A stretch of DNA of 64,000 nt, taken from assembly GCA_024331125.1 (NCBI GenBank), contig JANDJI010000006.1:1-64000 (forward strand), in the 5' to 3' direction. The DNA is from Nitrospira sp. (GTDB lineage: Bacteria; Nitrospirota; Nitrospiria; Nitrospirales; Nitrospiraceae). The translations under genes were made by a program, and so were the position numbers. This document shows, in pieces, positions 25,856-34,978 of the stretch; position 1 is the stretch's first letter, and every line of letters starts with the position of its first letter. Below the pieces are notes generated by a model. The model was not told the DNA's origin and made no database searches. It saw only the letters and a program-made list of their open reading frames with translations.

Positions 25856-27021
25856 GTCACACCCCCTCTTTCATTCGGAACGGCATAGACGACCGAGCCG
25901 GTCCCGCACCATCCGTGCAATCTCATGAAATACCGATAATCCGGCAGCCTCTCCATCAGGAACCGGGGAATACGCCACAATCCATCGGCGTTGTGATAGG
26001 TCGTGATCGCCAAAATGGGACGATACCGGCGGAGCGTCTCCGTTCCTCCCCGTAGCGCATCGAGTTCGCCGCCTTCCAAATGAATTTTCCCGAAGGTCAG
26101 AGGGAAGTCGAGATCATCAAGGCGAAGCGCACAAACAGATTCGGCAGTACGCGGATCAATACGTGACGAAAACCCCCATCCATGGTTGTATCGTTTTTCC
26201 CCTCTTTCCTCCGCCAGCGCACACGCCCGGATCGAGATCCTTTCCCGAATCGCTCGGGGAAGTGCCGCCGCCCATCGGGTCAAGTGCGCCACGTTATCGC
26301 GATCGGCCTCGACGGCCATGACTCCCTCGCACCGGTTCTGCACCACTGTGAGCCACCGTTGGATCACTTCACCATGGTGAGCGCCGGCGTCGAGAAAGTA
26401 CTCCCGTCTCCCCAGCGCACGACGCACAGGCTCAATGAAGTATCGGTCGTCGGTCCGCACCGGCGCCCGGTCGAATTTCCACTCCAGCCTGTGCAAACGC
26501 CAGGCCAAAAACTGAAGATGGGCGGCTCGTGACCAGTCGTCACTCCAACCTGCAAGAATCTCGTCAATCTGATTGATGTCTTCATCCATCAAGGCCCCTG
26601 CAAACCAACCGTTATTGAGGGGAAGGCGATCGCGATAGGCATCCAAGACATCGTAGACGGGAAAAATATGCCGCCAGCCCATGGCCGCGAGTTCGTCTCG
26701 AACGGGCTCATAGGGGGCGGTGACGATGCAGACCACGATCAGGCAGGTTTCCCGATCGATCTGATCTGCGGCCTCGGGCCGGATGACGGGGACGTCGTCG
26801 AGCAGCCGATCACCTTCGCGACAGGCGCGATCCACGACATAGGCAATAGGAAGACCCAGCCGCTTAAACAGCTCCGCGGCCATGCGACCCAATTTTCCCG
26901 CGCCGTAGAGAATCAATGGCTTGTCAACCGGTTGAGGGCGCACCATGGAACGGTAGGAAGCCAATTGCCGCAGCAGTTCGCGCGCCATGGCAACGGTCGG
27001 AAGCTGATGGATTGACGTCAT
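25852..27021 (-). CDS. FkbM-family methyltransferase with N-terminal Rossmann module
   Basis: A 389-residue protein. Residues 33-130 form a nucleotide-binding-like module beginning LILYGAGKLGRMAAELFKR. From about 205 follows an FkbM-type SAM methyltransferase with YFLDAGAHHGEVIQRW, VMAVEADRDNVAHL, and later FGKIHLEGGELDALRG, the FkbM C-terminal pattern in which the usual KIDVEG is KIHLEG. FkbM enzymes methylate hydroxyls of sugars or other small molecules. The same kind of N-terminal module is fused to a radical SAM domain at 31017-32417. The start overlaps the upstream GT4 stop (ATGA). Confidence 0.85.
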   Translation of the reverse strand: MTSIHQLPTVAMARELLRQLASYRSMVRPQPVDKPLILYGAGKLGRMAAELFKRLGLPIAYVVDRACREGDRLLDDVPVIRPEAADQIDRETCLIVVCIVTAPYEPVRDELAAMGWRHIFPVYDVLDAYRDRLPLNNGWFAGALMDEDINQIDEILAGWSDDWSRAAHLQFLAWRLHRLEWKFDRAPVRTDDRYFIEPVRRALGRREYFLDAGAHHGEVIQRWLTVVQNRCEGVMAVEADRDNVAHLTRWAAALPRAIRERISIRACALAEERGEKRYNHGWGFSSRIDPRTAESVCALRLDDLDFPLTFGKIHLEGGELDALRGGTETLRRYRPILAITTYHNADGLWRIPRFLMERLPDYRYFMRLHGWCGTGSVVYAVPNERGGVT

Positions 27022-28304
27022 GCAGCCTCAAGTTGTCGCGCCCACCAAGTCAATCGTTCGTCGTGAGGATAAACGGCATGGTAGTGAAAGACGGAACTCT
27101 TCGTCCGTTCGTAGAGTATCGCAGGCCCTCGCCCGGAGGCCTTGTGTTGGACGTTATCCCGCTGAAACCTCCAGGCTTCATCTCCCTGGCAAGACCGAAA
27201 CCAATCGGCCGGCTCCTCCCCAAAAATCGGGCGAAAGTCAAAGGACCGTTTTGGCTCAGTGAGCAGCCGTCGATAATGATGTTCCAATCCCGCGACAGTA
27301 CGACCGATGGAAAAGCGACGCCGCACCAGACGACTGGCGTTCGCCGACAACCTTGCTCGTTCAAAGGGATGAGCCGCCAGCCAGTCCAGCGCATCGGCGA
27401 ATTGAGAGGGATTGCGGACGACCACACCGGTTTTCCCGTCCGACACCAAATGACGCTCCGCTGGATTATCGAGCACGACCGGCACGACTCCCATGGCCAT
27501 CGCTTCAAGCAACGCATTTTCCATCGTGCCGTAATGGAATGGGTTGAGAAGATAGGCGAAGACGTCAAATCCGATCAATTCCGCCCGGACGTCCTCCCGA
27601 TAGCCTCGCACTTCGAGCCGGTTCCTCACCCCCATCTTCACCGCCTCGACCATCAATTGCTCCCCCGTCACCGGATCTCCAACAAGGGCCAACCGAAAGT
27701 TCGGCAGACGGACGGCCTGAACAAAGTCCAGAATGCGCGGATGGAGTTTGGAGAAATTGAGCGAGCCGACGTACCCTGCTCGCAGCAACGTTCCAAAGAC
27801 CCGATCCGGCGGAAGCGGCAGATCATCAAACCCGCCTGAGCTAAAGACCACCGCCGCTCGCCCCTTGAGCCTGGGCCGCAAGGCCGCCAATGCCGGATGT
27901 TCCCAACTGCACGGCGATGTAAAAAGAAATCGATGAACCGACAAAACGAACTCAGGAGGAATGACGGGAGGATACAGCCCGGACACGTGGCACCAGACGA
28001 GCAATCGCATGGAGGGCAGAACGCCGGAACACAGCCATCCCGCGACAGTGGGCTGGTGCCACCATTCCACTTGCACGATATCGGCGCGGCCGACCTCTTC
28101 GGCCAGGCGGTCGAACGAGGGAGCGACCAGCACCTCTCCGCCCCATGAAAGAACACGATCGAGAAACGTGCGCTTCTCCGGCGCCTCGAGGCAGGCAATG
28201 ACATGGCACGTGCCGTCACGGCGCCGTGCCGATTCGGCGATCACGCCGGACAAGACCTTGCCGACCCCCCCGCCAAGATGGGCGGTGATGTGCAAGACTC
28301 TCAT
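27018..28304 (-). CDS. Glycosyltransferase family 4
   Basis: A 428-residue GT-B enzyme. It begins MRVLHITAHLGGGVGKVL, the Gly-rich N-terminal loop of GT4. The donor-binding half contains LRAGYVGSLNFSKLHP, RLEVRGYREDV and the E-x7-E element MENALLEAMAMGVVPVVL. The start at 28304 is set by the ATGA overlap with the radical SAM gene; the longer frame to 28397 lies inside that gene. The C-terminal 80 residues after the GT4 fold are additional, perhaps acceptor-binding. Confidence 0.9.
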   Translation of the reverse strand: MRVLHITAHLGGGVGKVLSGVIAESARRRDGTCHVIACLEAPEKRTFLDRVLSWGGEVLVAPSFDRLAEEVGRADIVQVEWWHQPTVAGWLCSGVLPSMRLLVWCHVSGLYPPVIPPEFVLSVHRFLFTSPCSWEHPALAALRPRLKGRAAVVFSSGGFDDLPLPPDRVFGTLLRAGYVGSLNFSKLHPRILDFVQAVRLPNFRLALVGDPVTGEQLMVEAVKMGVRNRLEVRGYREDVRAELIGFDVFAYLLNPFHYGTMENALLEAMAMGVVPVVLDNPAERHLVSDGKTGVVVRNPSQFADALDWLAAHPFERARLSANASRLVRRRFSIGRTVAGLEHHYRRLLTEPKRSFDFRPIFGEEPADWFRSCQGDEAWRFQRDNVQHKASGRGPAILYERTKSSVFHYHAVYPHDERLTWWARQLEAA

Positions 28305-29992
28305 GATTGAATGAGGGCACGAAAATCCACGGGAGACGCGGTTATTTCCGAACTCTTTTCGTCCAACAGGCCATATTTGCGAGCCCGTTCCCGCCACCAG
28401 CGATCCTCCTCGATAATGGCTCTAAAGCGCTGGCGGCAGAGGCCGGCTTCTTCTTCTCGTCCCAACCCTTGATATGCCCGAGCGAGGGCATGATGGGCCA
28501 ACGCATGGTCGGGATACTTGGCGACCACATTTTCAAAATACTTGGCCGCCGTTTCGAATCGCCCGACCTTAAGGTTGTAGTTGTGGACGAAGTTGACGAG
28601 CAGGTTCATCTCATAGGCGAACGCTTGAACGGCTTCCGGATCGACGCCGGGGGCTCGGATGACCGATTTGGTGTTGACATGATCGAGGAAATCTCCCGTG
28701 TCCACGTACCCGTTGGTCACGCAGATGTCGTAGAGACGGCTGCCCAAGATCGGCACGGCGCAAAAGACGTGTACCCAGTCGAACCCGACACCCAGCAGCA
28801 AATCGAGCGTTTGCAGCCGGTGCTCGTCCATTTCTCCCGGCAGTCCCAGCACGATGAAGACATGGCTTTGCACGCCGTATTTTCGCAAGAGTTCCACCTT
28901 GCCTTTCACGAGGCTGGTCTTCAACGGCTTCTTGATGATGCGATGCAGAACGTAGTCGGATCCTGATTCGACCGCCAACGCCACCGTGGACACTCCGGCT
29001 TGTTGAAACAGGCTCGCCACCTCCTCATCGATGGCATAGACGGCGATTCCATTGGGGAACTCCACACGCACACCGAGATCGATCAACTCACGCAAGACCT
29101 GCTTCGCCCGCGCTTTATCAAAGAAGAAGTGGTCGTCTTCGATCAGCAACACGGTCATGCCCCACTGTTCTTTCATCCGACGCACCTCGGCGGCGACGCG
29201 CGCCACGCTCATGGCCCGCACGTCCGCCCCGTGCAGCGAGGGGTTCGCGCAAAACACACACAGGAAGGGACAGCCCCGCGAGGTATGGATCGCCATCTCG
29301 CGTTTCGGCTGGCCGACATACCGTTTGTCGATCGACCGGGAATTGTAATCGTCCAAGTTCACCAAGCCGTAATCGAGCATGGGAATGTCGTCGAGATTTT
29401 GGACGAACGTATGGGCGGGAATTTTACCCGCCGCAATTCCTCCTCTGGTCATCCATGAAGGGTGCCGCTCCAACAAATCCATTCGGTCATCGGCTTCGAT
29501 CAGATCGCGCAACGGGATCTCTCCTTCACCCCGGCACACGGCGTCAACGGCCGGGCAATGCTCCAACACTTGCCGGAACCCGGCGGACGGAAGCCCTCCG
29601 CCGGCGACGATCAAGGTGCCGGGGGCGGCGGCTTTCGCCACGGCGGAAAGACGTCCCATGTATCGGAACGACACGTTAAACAGCGCCGAAATTCCGATGA
29701 TCGAGGGCCGAGCGCTCCGAACCCGCTCTCTGATCAGTTCGTCGAACACGGCCTGGATTCGTGAAACGTCTCCCGCCTCCACGGCGTGGCGCAGCGGCAA
29801 ATTCAAATCCAGAATATCGACTGTCACCGGCACCGTGCAGCGGGCCTTCAGATAGGCGTCCAGAGACAGGATGCCGTAAGGGATCGTGAACGACGGCAAC
29901 ACGTTCGCACGATCGCCGCCCATGTAATCGTCCACGTCGAAATAGGGTGGAATGATGAACAGGATCCGTTCTTCTCGTCCGGTGCTCGGCAT
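28301..29992 (-). CDS. B12-binding-type radical SAM protein with TPR tail
   Basis: A 563-residue protein. Residues 1-190 resemble the cobalamin-binding-like domain of class B radical SAM enzymes (PSIIGISALFNVSFRYMG, LIVAGGGLPSAGFRQVL, VCRGEGEIPL), without an obvious DxHxxG. The radical SAM core follows, with C241, C245 and C248 (SRGCPFLCVFC) as 4Fe-4S ligands. A TPR-like region (about 470-540) ends the protein. The family methylates or rearranges unactivated carbons, and the sugar context suggests a carbohydrate or glycopeptide substrate. TPRs are unusual here. It begins at a TGATG overlap. Confidence 0.86.
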   Translation of the reverse strand: MPSTGREERILFIIPPYFDVDDYMGGDRANVLPSFTIPYGILSLDAYLKARCTVPVTVDILDLNLPLRHAVEAGDVSRIQAVFDELIRERVRSARPSIIGISALFNVSFRYMGRLSAVAKAAAPGTLIVAGGGLPSAGFRQVLEHCPAVDAVCRGEGEIPLRDLIEADDRMDLLERHPSWMTRGGIAAGKIPAHTFVQNLDDIPMLDYGLVNLDDYNSRSIDKRYVGQPKREMAIHTSRGCPFLCVFCANPSLHGADVRAMSVARVAAEVRRMKEQWGMTVLLIEDDHFFFDKARAKQVLRELIDLGVRVEFPNGIAVYAIDEEVASLFQQAGVSTVALAVESGSDYVLHRIIKKPLKTSLVKGKVELLRKYGVQSHVFIVLGLPGEMDEHRLQTLDLLLGVGFDWVHVFCAVPILGSRLYDICVTNGYVDTGDFLDHVNTKSVIRAPGVDPEAVQAFAYEMNLLVNFVHNYNLKVGRFETAAKYFENVVAKYPDHALAHHALARAYQGLGREEEAGLCRQRFRAIIEEDRWWRERARKYGLLDEKSSEITASPVDFRALIQS

Positions 29993-31020
29993 CAGCGACT
30001 CCCGGTTTTTTGCGGTCGTTCAATCCTTGTCAGCAAAGAGGCGGCGTACGCGTCGATATCGTCCGGCAGACAGTGGCTGAGCTGGCCGCAGTCGGCGCAA
30101 GTCGGATTGTCTTTGCGCCGTCCCTTCAAGTGGGCGACTCGATGCCGATGCATCGAGTCGCCGTCCCAGATCGACTTAAGAGATTGAAGGCGTGCGTCTC
30201 CGATGACGAGCTTGCGGGCCCAGTCCAGAAAACAAAGGCTGACCGTTCCGTCGGTATTCACCGCCATGGAGTAAAAAATATAGGGGCAGACCGACACTTC
30301 CTTGATCGGGTTGCCGTAAATCCCCTCCGTGATCGCGATGCCGCTGCGCGCTTCCACGTCGAATTCCGGCCAGCAGGGCGCGAAGTTCTCGATCGAGATC
30401 CGATCCGCGTAGTCGCCGAAGGTGTCGAAGAAACGCTGTTTGTCGTCTTCGGACAAGATGTCGCCCGGAATTTTGATGCAGATTTCGCATGATCCCTTGC
30501 GCGCATAGAGATGCCGGATGTTCTCGACGTATTTCTCAAAATCGACCCTGGTTTTGGTGAACTGCCAAAATTGTTCACTCGACATCCCGTCGACGGAAAT
30601 GTTGATACGATCGATCCCGGCGTCAAGAATCGGCCCCACCCGCTCCGGGCTCAGCAAATAGCCATTGGTCGTCGTGTCGATATATTCGACGCAGCCGCTT
30701 TGCTTGGCATACCGGACCATCTCGGCGAACTGCGTGTGCAGGAGCGGCTCGCCTTCTTTGTACAGACGCAGGACTTTGATCGGCTGCTCGAATTCGGCCA
30801 GGTCGTCGACCACTTTTTTATAGACGTCGAACGGCATACGGCCCTGCCACCGGCCCGTGGATTTGATCAGCTCTCGGTCCCCCGTCGGGCAAAAGGTACA
30901 TCGAAAGTTGCACGTATCCACGGGATCAACGAACAGCACCATCGGCGTAGAGAGGGGGATCACGTCCTGGAGCGACGTCCGATGGTCGAGATTGATCCGG
31001 GGTTTCAATTGCGCTTTCAT
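29992..31020 (-). CDS. Radical SAM/SPASM-like protein
   Basis: A 342-residue radical SAM enzyme. C37, C41 and C44 (TCNFRCTFC) bind the SAM cluster. The SPASM-like C-terminus has CPYIFYSMAVNTDGTVSLC and a Cys-containing end (CADCGQLSHC) for auxiliary clusters. Such proteins often modify sugars or peptides by radical chemistry, for example dehydrogenation or epimerisation. AAAGGAG precedes the ATG at 31020, and the start overlaps the upstream stop (ATGA). A perfect 13-bp hairpin lies inside the gene at 30133-30162. Confidence 0.88.
   Translation of the reverse strand: MKAQLKPRINLDHRTSLQDVIPLSTPMVLFVDPVDTCNFRCTFCPTGDRELIKSTGRWQGRMPFDVYKKVVDDLAEFEQPIKVLRLYKEGEPLLHTQFAEMVRYAKQSGCVEYIDTTTNGYLLSPERVGPILDAGIDRINISVDGMSSEQFWQFTKTRVDFEKYVENIRHLYARKGSCEICIKIPGDILSEDDKQRFFDTFGDYADRISIENFAPCWPEFDVEARSGIAITEGIYGNPIKEVSVCPYIFYSMAVNTDGTVSLCFLDWARKLVIGDARLQSLKSIWDGDSMHRHRVAHLKGRRKDNPTCADCGQLSHCLPDDIDAYAASLLTRIERPQKTGSR
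30133..30162 (-). repeat. Perfect 13-bp inverted repeat inside a radical SAM gene
   Basis: GGCGACTCGATGC (30133-30145), loop CGAT, then the exact reverse complement (30150-30162). In the coding frame it encodes GDSMHRHRVA near the C-terminus of the SPASM-like protein. No T-tract follows, so it is not a standard terminator. The fold in mRNA should be very stable. Confidence 0.8.
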
Positions 31021-32417
31021 GACGGTCTCCTTTCCGTACACGCGGCTGAAACGCCGGCGGCCGCTTCCAACCCTGAACCATCCCGGCGAAGACGCCCCTT
31101 TTTCACGACGACGATCTGCCTGCCCGCTTCCATCGTCAGCGCGGCGGAGGCTCCGTTACAATGACGGCACGCGTCCACGTATTCCAACGATAGAAACTCG
31201 ACAAGACGCGCTCTCAGTGATTCCCGATCCGAGTCTCGGACATCGACGTAGTCTCCAGGATAGTTCGGCACCTTGCCGATCACGGTTCCATAAGCGCTCC
31301 TGCTGCACTTGTATAACCGGCCGTCGAAAAGGTCATGAGACAGAAAACAACAGGTGCGATAGACGTGCCGAATTTCCTCCTCCGTGTAGCCTCGATCCTC
31401 GAACCCTCCGAAATCAAACCACTGCAACGTCCGAATCCGCCGATACTGGATCCGATGGTCTTCCAATTGCTCGACGAATCGCGAGACGTTGGGCCGCAAG
31501 GGCTCCGGCACATGATCGCCGTAGTCGCTGATCTCGACGATGACGCGAGGACTCGCCAGCAGCTCGAACACGCGACGGCTTTTCGGCACGACCGTTCCGT
31601 TGGTAATGACCTGGAGAATCCCCACTTTAGGCAGCCGGAGGAGTCGATCGATGATCTCCTCGACGCGCGGATGGAGCAACGCTTCCCCGCCGACCAGCAC
31701 AAGTTTGTTGACCAGATCCACCGCGGAAAGAAGTTTCCTCAAATCCTCGATCACCTGATCGGGAGCAAGATCCCGATGATCGTCCGGCGCATAATGATCC
31801 CGGAGATGGTTACAGCCTTCACATGTCATCGTGCACTTATTGGAGATCAGAACTCCCACCGAAGGCACGACCACTTCGGGAACAAACGGTGCTTCAACGG
31901 CCTTGATGAAGCGATCCCGGATATGACGGTCGAAGATCTCGCATCGGCTTCTCACATCGCTGACGACCGGACAGATATGACACCGCATGAGCTGGAACTC
32001 GAAGCGGCCGGCTTGGAGGCGTGATGCACATTCCGCCTGCAATAGGCCGCCGATGATCGCCTTGTCGGACAGAACGTTCGCGTACCCTGCAAGAAGCAGT
32101 TCCTGCCTGATCCGTTCGGCGACATTCTCCGAGAAAATGGTGACAACGACGAGGCAATCGGCTCGTTCTTCGAGAGACATCGCCGGCAAATCGGGAAATA
32201 AGACCTCTATGCCGTCACGTTCGCCCCCCAATAAGTCAGCGCACCGGTCCCAGAAGAACACCGGCGAATGACCGAACCACCGGAGAGCCGCCGCGACCCG
32301 TTGGCCGATCTTGCCGGCTCCGTAGAGAATGATGCGCTGTTTGCGATCGAACACCTGTTCAAAGATCGAGGGAACGGTCTGTCCATGACATCGTGCAACG
32401 GCTGTACGTTCACTCAT
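31017..32417 (-). CDS. Radical SAM protein with N-terminal Rossmann-like module
   Basis: A 466-residue fusion. Residues 25-125 begin RIILYGAGKIGQRVAAALR and resemble the N-terminal module of the FkbM protein at 25852-27021. A Cys-bearing linker (MRCHICP, about 144-150) follows. The radical SAM core starts at about 185, with C195, C199 and C202 (KCTMTCEGC) and LVLVGGEALLHP plus LQVITNGTVV. The C-terminal part carries more Cys (TCCFLSHDLFDGRLYKC, ACRHCNGAS), probably auxiliary cluster ligands. The paired cofactor fold and radical core suggest modification of a nucleotide-linked or protein-linked sugar, but the substrate is unknown. Confidence 0.84.
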   Translation of the reverse strand: MSERTAVARCHGQTVPSIFEQVFDRKQRIILYGAGKIGQRVAAALRWFGHSPVFFWDRCADLLGGERDGIEVLFPDLPAMSLEERADCLVVVTIFSENVAERIRQELLLAGYANVLSDKAIIGGLLQAECASRLQAGRFEFQLMRCHICPVVSDVRSRCEIFDRHIRDRFIKAVEAPFVPEVVVPSVGVLISNKCTMTCEGCNHLRDHYAPDDHRDLAPDQVIEDLRKLLSAVDLVNKLVLVGGEALLHPRVEEIIDRLLRLPKVGILQVITNGTVVPKSRRVFELLASPRVIVEISDYGDHVPEPLRPNVSRFVEQLEDHRIQYRRIRTLQWFDFGGFEDRGYTEEEIRHVYRTCCFLSHDLFDGRLYKCSRSAYGTVIGKVPNYPGDYVDVRDSDRESLRARLVEFLSLEYVDACRHCNGASAALTMEAGRQIVVVKKGRLRRDGSGLEAAAGVSAACTERRPS

Positions 32418-33472
32418 TATGATGCCCCTTCAGATGATGTCCTTCCGGCTCGCTGTGAAATTTCCAGCGTGAGGGATCCCTCCGGCGGCTCATAGCTGGC
32501 GACGCGCTGCCCAGGCTCCCCTTCCGTTAGGCGCCGATACAGGTCATGAGGATCGCGATCTCCGGACTCAAGGCAATAGTTCAACGTCCGCCACTGGTGC
32601 GAATCGCTGATTGCAGGATCGAACGCCATCGCCAAGGCAAGATACCGTTTGGCCAACTCATAATTCTTTTCGCGAAACACCTCGCGGCAATACCGAACCG
32701 TCAACTCGCCCACGCGCCTGACGGCCGCGTCGTAATACCGCTCCAAATACGGACGGCCTCGCCCCGCCGCCTGCATCGCCGATAACGTCGCGTAATACTC
32801 GATCATGTGATCGATGCGCCTGTTGTAGCGGGCGGTCGTACTTTCGCCGTGTTTTCGATACACGCCGACCGGCTCACGAACGTAGGCGACATCGCCCGCC
32901 AGCGCACATTTGAACCACAGCAATCCGTCCAGATTGACGATGTGTCGGAGATCGGCCCCTCCGACGCTGCGGTAAACGGCCCTCCTGACCAACACCTGGC
33001 AGGGTGGAAACGACATGAACATGAAGACCTTGGCCTGTTTTTCTCCTGGAATCAGACAATCGGTCGTGTAAAACGGCGTCACGTTCCACGGCACGCCTGT
33101 TTCGTCGGTCTCGTACCGTTCACCGACCGCGAGAGCGGCCCGTTCGTACCGCTGCAGAAGCGGCGCCAACCGTTCGACAAACGTCGGCAGGAGATAGTCG
33201 TCGCCGTGCAAGATCGCCACAAATTCTCCTCTCGCCAGTTCTACGCAGCGATTGGTGTTTGCCGGCTGCCCCAGATTCTTCTCATTGCGAAACAGTCGAA
33301 TCCGATTCCGGTATTTATGAGCCAGTGAGAACGACCCGTCGGTCGAACTGTCATCCACGAGGACGACCTCGATATTGGGCCACGTTTGGGAGAGTGCGCT
33401 TCTGATGCAGACGTCCAGATATCGCTCATTGTTGTAGTTGGGAATGCAGAGGCTGACCAGCGGCTCGGTCAT
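32417..33472 (-). CDS. Glycosyltransferase family 2
   Basis: A 351-residue GT-A enzyme. The N-terminus is LVSLCIPNYNNERYLDVC. The nucleotide-binding region has VVLVDDSSTDGS, and the metal-binding motif is LHGDDYLL. CPP-containing strands and the closing GVYRKHGEST loop are typical of GT2. The C-terminal 100 residues are helical. The start at 33472 is preferred because GAGGGTAGG lies upstream. The preceding SDR gene ends just before it, and its own stop overlaps the next start (TAATG). Confidence 0.9.
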   Translation of the reverse strand: MTEPLVSLCIPNYNNERYLDVCIRSALSQTWPNIEVVLVDDSSTDGSFSLAHKYRNRIRLFRNEKNLGQPANTNRCVELARGEFVAILHGDDYLLPTFVERLAPLLQRYERAALAVGERYETDETGVPWNVTPFYTTDCLIPGEKQAKVFMFMSFPPCQVLVRRAVYRSVGGADLRHIVNLDGLLWFKCALAGDVAYVREPVGVYRKHGESTTARYNRRIDHMIEYYATLSAMQAAGRGRPYLERYYDAAVRRVGELTVRYCREVFREKNYELAKRYLALAMAFDPAISDSHQWRTLNYCLESGDRDPHDLYRRLTEGEPGQRVASYEPPEGSLTLEISQRAGRTSSEGAS

Positions 33473-33473
33473 C

Positions 33474-34382
33474 CTACCCTCCGATCCGACTGCCGACAGC
33501 GCGAAGGTGGCGAACCGCCTCCAATCCCGTCTCCAAAGAAACCTCCGCCTTCCAAAAGGGAAGGACCGGCGCTCTTTCCCACGGCTGAAACACTTCGCGG
33601 CGGTGAAAAGGCCGCGCTCCCCAGCGCACAGTGATCGGTCGCGAAGCGTTCGCAACATTGAGCATGTCAACCAGCTCCCTCACCGTCACGGCTCTCTCCG
33701 ATGGCAGGCGATAGACGCGCCGCTCGCCCGGCTCGAAAGACACCACCTGTTCACAGGCCATTGCCACTCCTCTGCTGACATCATCGACATGCACCAGGTG
33801 CAACCGTTGGGTGCCTTGAGACATCGGGAGTTCTTCTCCTGTTGCCGCCGCCGCTAACAGTCGGTTAAATAGCTTTGGCCTTCGATCATCAGGTCCATAA
33901 CTGTCGTACAGATGCAGTTCCAAGAGACGCAGTCCTTCGGCGTCGCGATAATACTCGGCAATCGTCGCAAACGCCTGCTTGGTCGCGGCGTAGAGATTGA
34001 CCGGGCAGTAGCCTTGATCCCGATAGTGTTGCCAAGCCGTCCCGGCATAGACGAGCGCGTCACATCCCGCTTGTCCCATCGCATCAAGCAGGTGCGTGCC
34101 GAATTCCACATTGGCCTTGATCAGAGAGCTGATGTCTTCTTCACGATGGTCTCGCACGTAGTGCGCGGCTAAATGAACGACCACATCAGGTCTAAAGGCT
34201 CGCACGGCGGCGTGAAGCCCTTGGCCGTTGTCTTCCACGCGCCATACGGAACAGCCCTCGTGCGAGCGGCTGAGGGCAGAGTCGGTCCGTGCAATACAGC
34301 CCACGTCATGCCCTTGCTTCCGCAGCGTCGGCACGACGTGCGATCCCAAAAATCCGGTTGCTCCTGTCACAAGGATTTTCAT
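33474..34382 (-). CDS. NAD-dependent epimerase/reductase (extended SDR), possible AscF/CDP-abequose synthase type
   Basis: A 302-residue extended SDR. It has the nucleotide motif VTGATGFLGSHVV and VVVHLAAHY; the catalytic YxxxK is in NLYAATKQ, preceded by VYAGTAWQ. Later comes LYDSYGPDDRR, a sugar-nucleotide epimerase/reductase pattern. Next to rfbFGH and an RmlC-type epimerase, it is the likely 4-ketoreductase that finishes a CDP-3,6-dideoxyhexose, as AscF, Abe or Prt do in Yersinia and Salmonella. It starts at an ATGA overlap. Confidence 0.82.
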   Translation of the reverse strand: MKILVTGATGFLGSHVVPTLRKQGHDVGCIARTDSALSRSHEGCSVWRVEDNGQGLHAAVRAFRPDVVVHLAAHYVRDHREEDISSLIKANVEFGTHLLDAMGQAGCDALVYAGTAWQHYRDQGYCPVNLYAATKQAFATIAEYYRDAEGLRLLELHLYDSYGPDDRRPKLFNRLLAAAATGEELPMSQGTQRLHLVHVDDVSRGVAMACEQVVSFEPGERRVYRLPSERAVTVRELVDMLNVANASRPITVRWGARPFHRREVFQPWERAPVLPFWKAEVSLETGLEAVRHLRAVGSRIGG

Positions 34383-34978
34383 GCCGCCTCTCTGTATAAA
34401 AACGGGCTCTTGAACGACTGAAACGGAGGGTGCGCTTGATCACGTTCCGATAAGAGAGGCTCCTGGATCTCCCAGGGAATGCCGGCTGAATTCCACAAGA
34501 GACCGCCATCATGCTCCGGTGAATAGACGCTTGAGACTTTATAGACCACGATCGCGGATTCGCTGAGCGTACAAAATCCGTGAGCAAGGCCGCGGGGGAC
34601 ATAGACCATGGTCCCCTCCTCCGCCGACAGATGGAACAGCGCATACCGTCCGTAGGTCGGAGAACCGGTACGAATGTCCAACACCGCATCCTGAATGGTG
34701 CCACTGACACAATAAATCAGTTTGTCGTGATCCATCGGAGGAACCTGAAAATGCATTCCCCGAATCACACCTCTTCGAGAAACCGAATAATATTCCTCTG
34801 CATAGTCGGTACAGAGCCCCAACAACTCGAACACGTGTTGATGGAACACTTTGACGAACCGGCCTCGCCGGTCTTCCCGCACCTGCGGCCGAAGTTCGAC
34901 ACAGCCGGGAATGGTCGAGGGCGTCACTGTAAACAACTGCTTGACCGAATCGGGCTTGGTCATCAGCAAGCCAGGCAT
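34379..34978 (-). CDS. RmlC/AscE-type sugar-nucleotide epimerase
   Basis: A 199-residue cupin of the dTDP-4-dehydrorhamnose 3,5-epimerase family. The catalytic His region is [31 protein letters not shown] and [16 protein letters not shown] complete the family core. No rmlA, rmlB or rmlD is present here, while rfbF, rfbG and rfbH lie directly upstream. I therefore infer a CDP-hexulose 5-epimerase role like AscE in L-ascarylose synthesis. GGAG lies 11 bp before the ATG at 34978; an internal ATG at 34963 in a TGATG overlap with rfbH is an alternative start. Confidence 0.85.
   Translation of the reverse strand: MPGLLMTKPDSVKQLFTVTPSTIPGCVELRPQVREDRRGRFVKVFHQHVFELLGLCTDYAEEYYSVSRRGVIRGMHFQVPPMDHDKLIYCVSGTIQDAVLDIRTGSPTYGRYALFHLSAEEGTMVYVPRGLAHGFCTLSESAIVVYKVSSVYSPEHDGGLLWNSAGIPWEIQEPLLSERDQAHPPFQSFKSPFLYREAA

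Noticed and set aside
32778..32785. A second GCCGATAA on the plus strand
   Set aside because: It lies in the middle of the minus-strand GT2 coding sequence with no -35, so a chance match.
34379..34978. Assignment of the cupin epimerase to dTDP-rhamnose synthesis (rfbC/rmlC)
   Set aside because: None of rmlA, rmlB or rmlD is present and the adjacent genes are the CDP-glucose pathway, so the AscE-like role fits better. The family call itself is kept.
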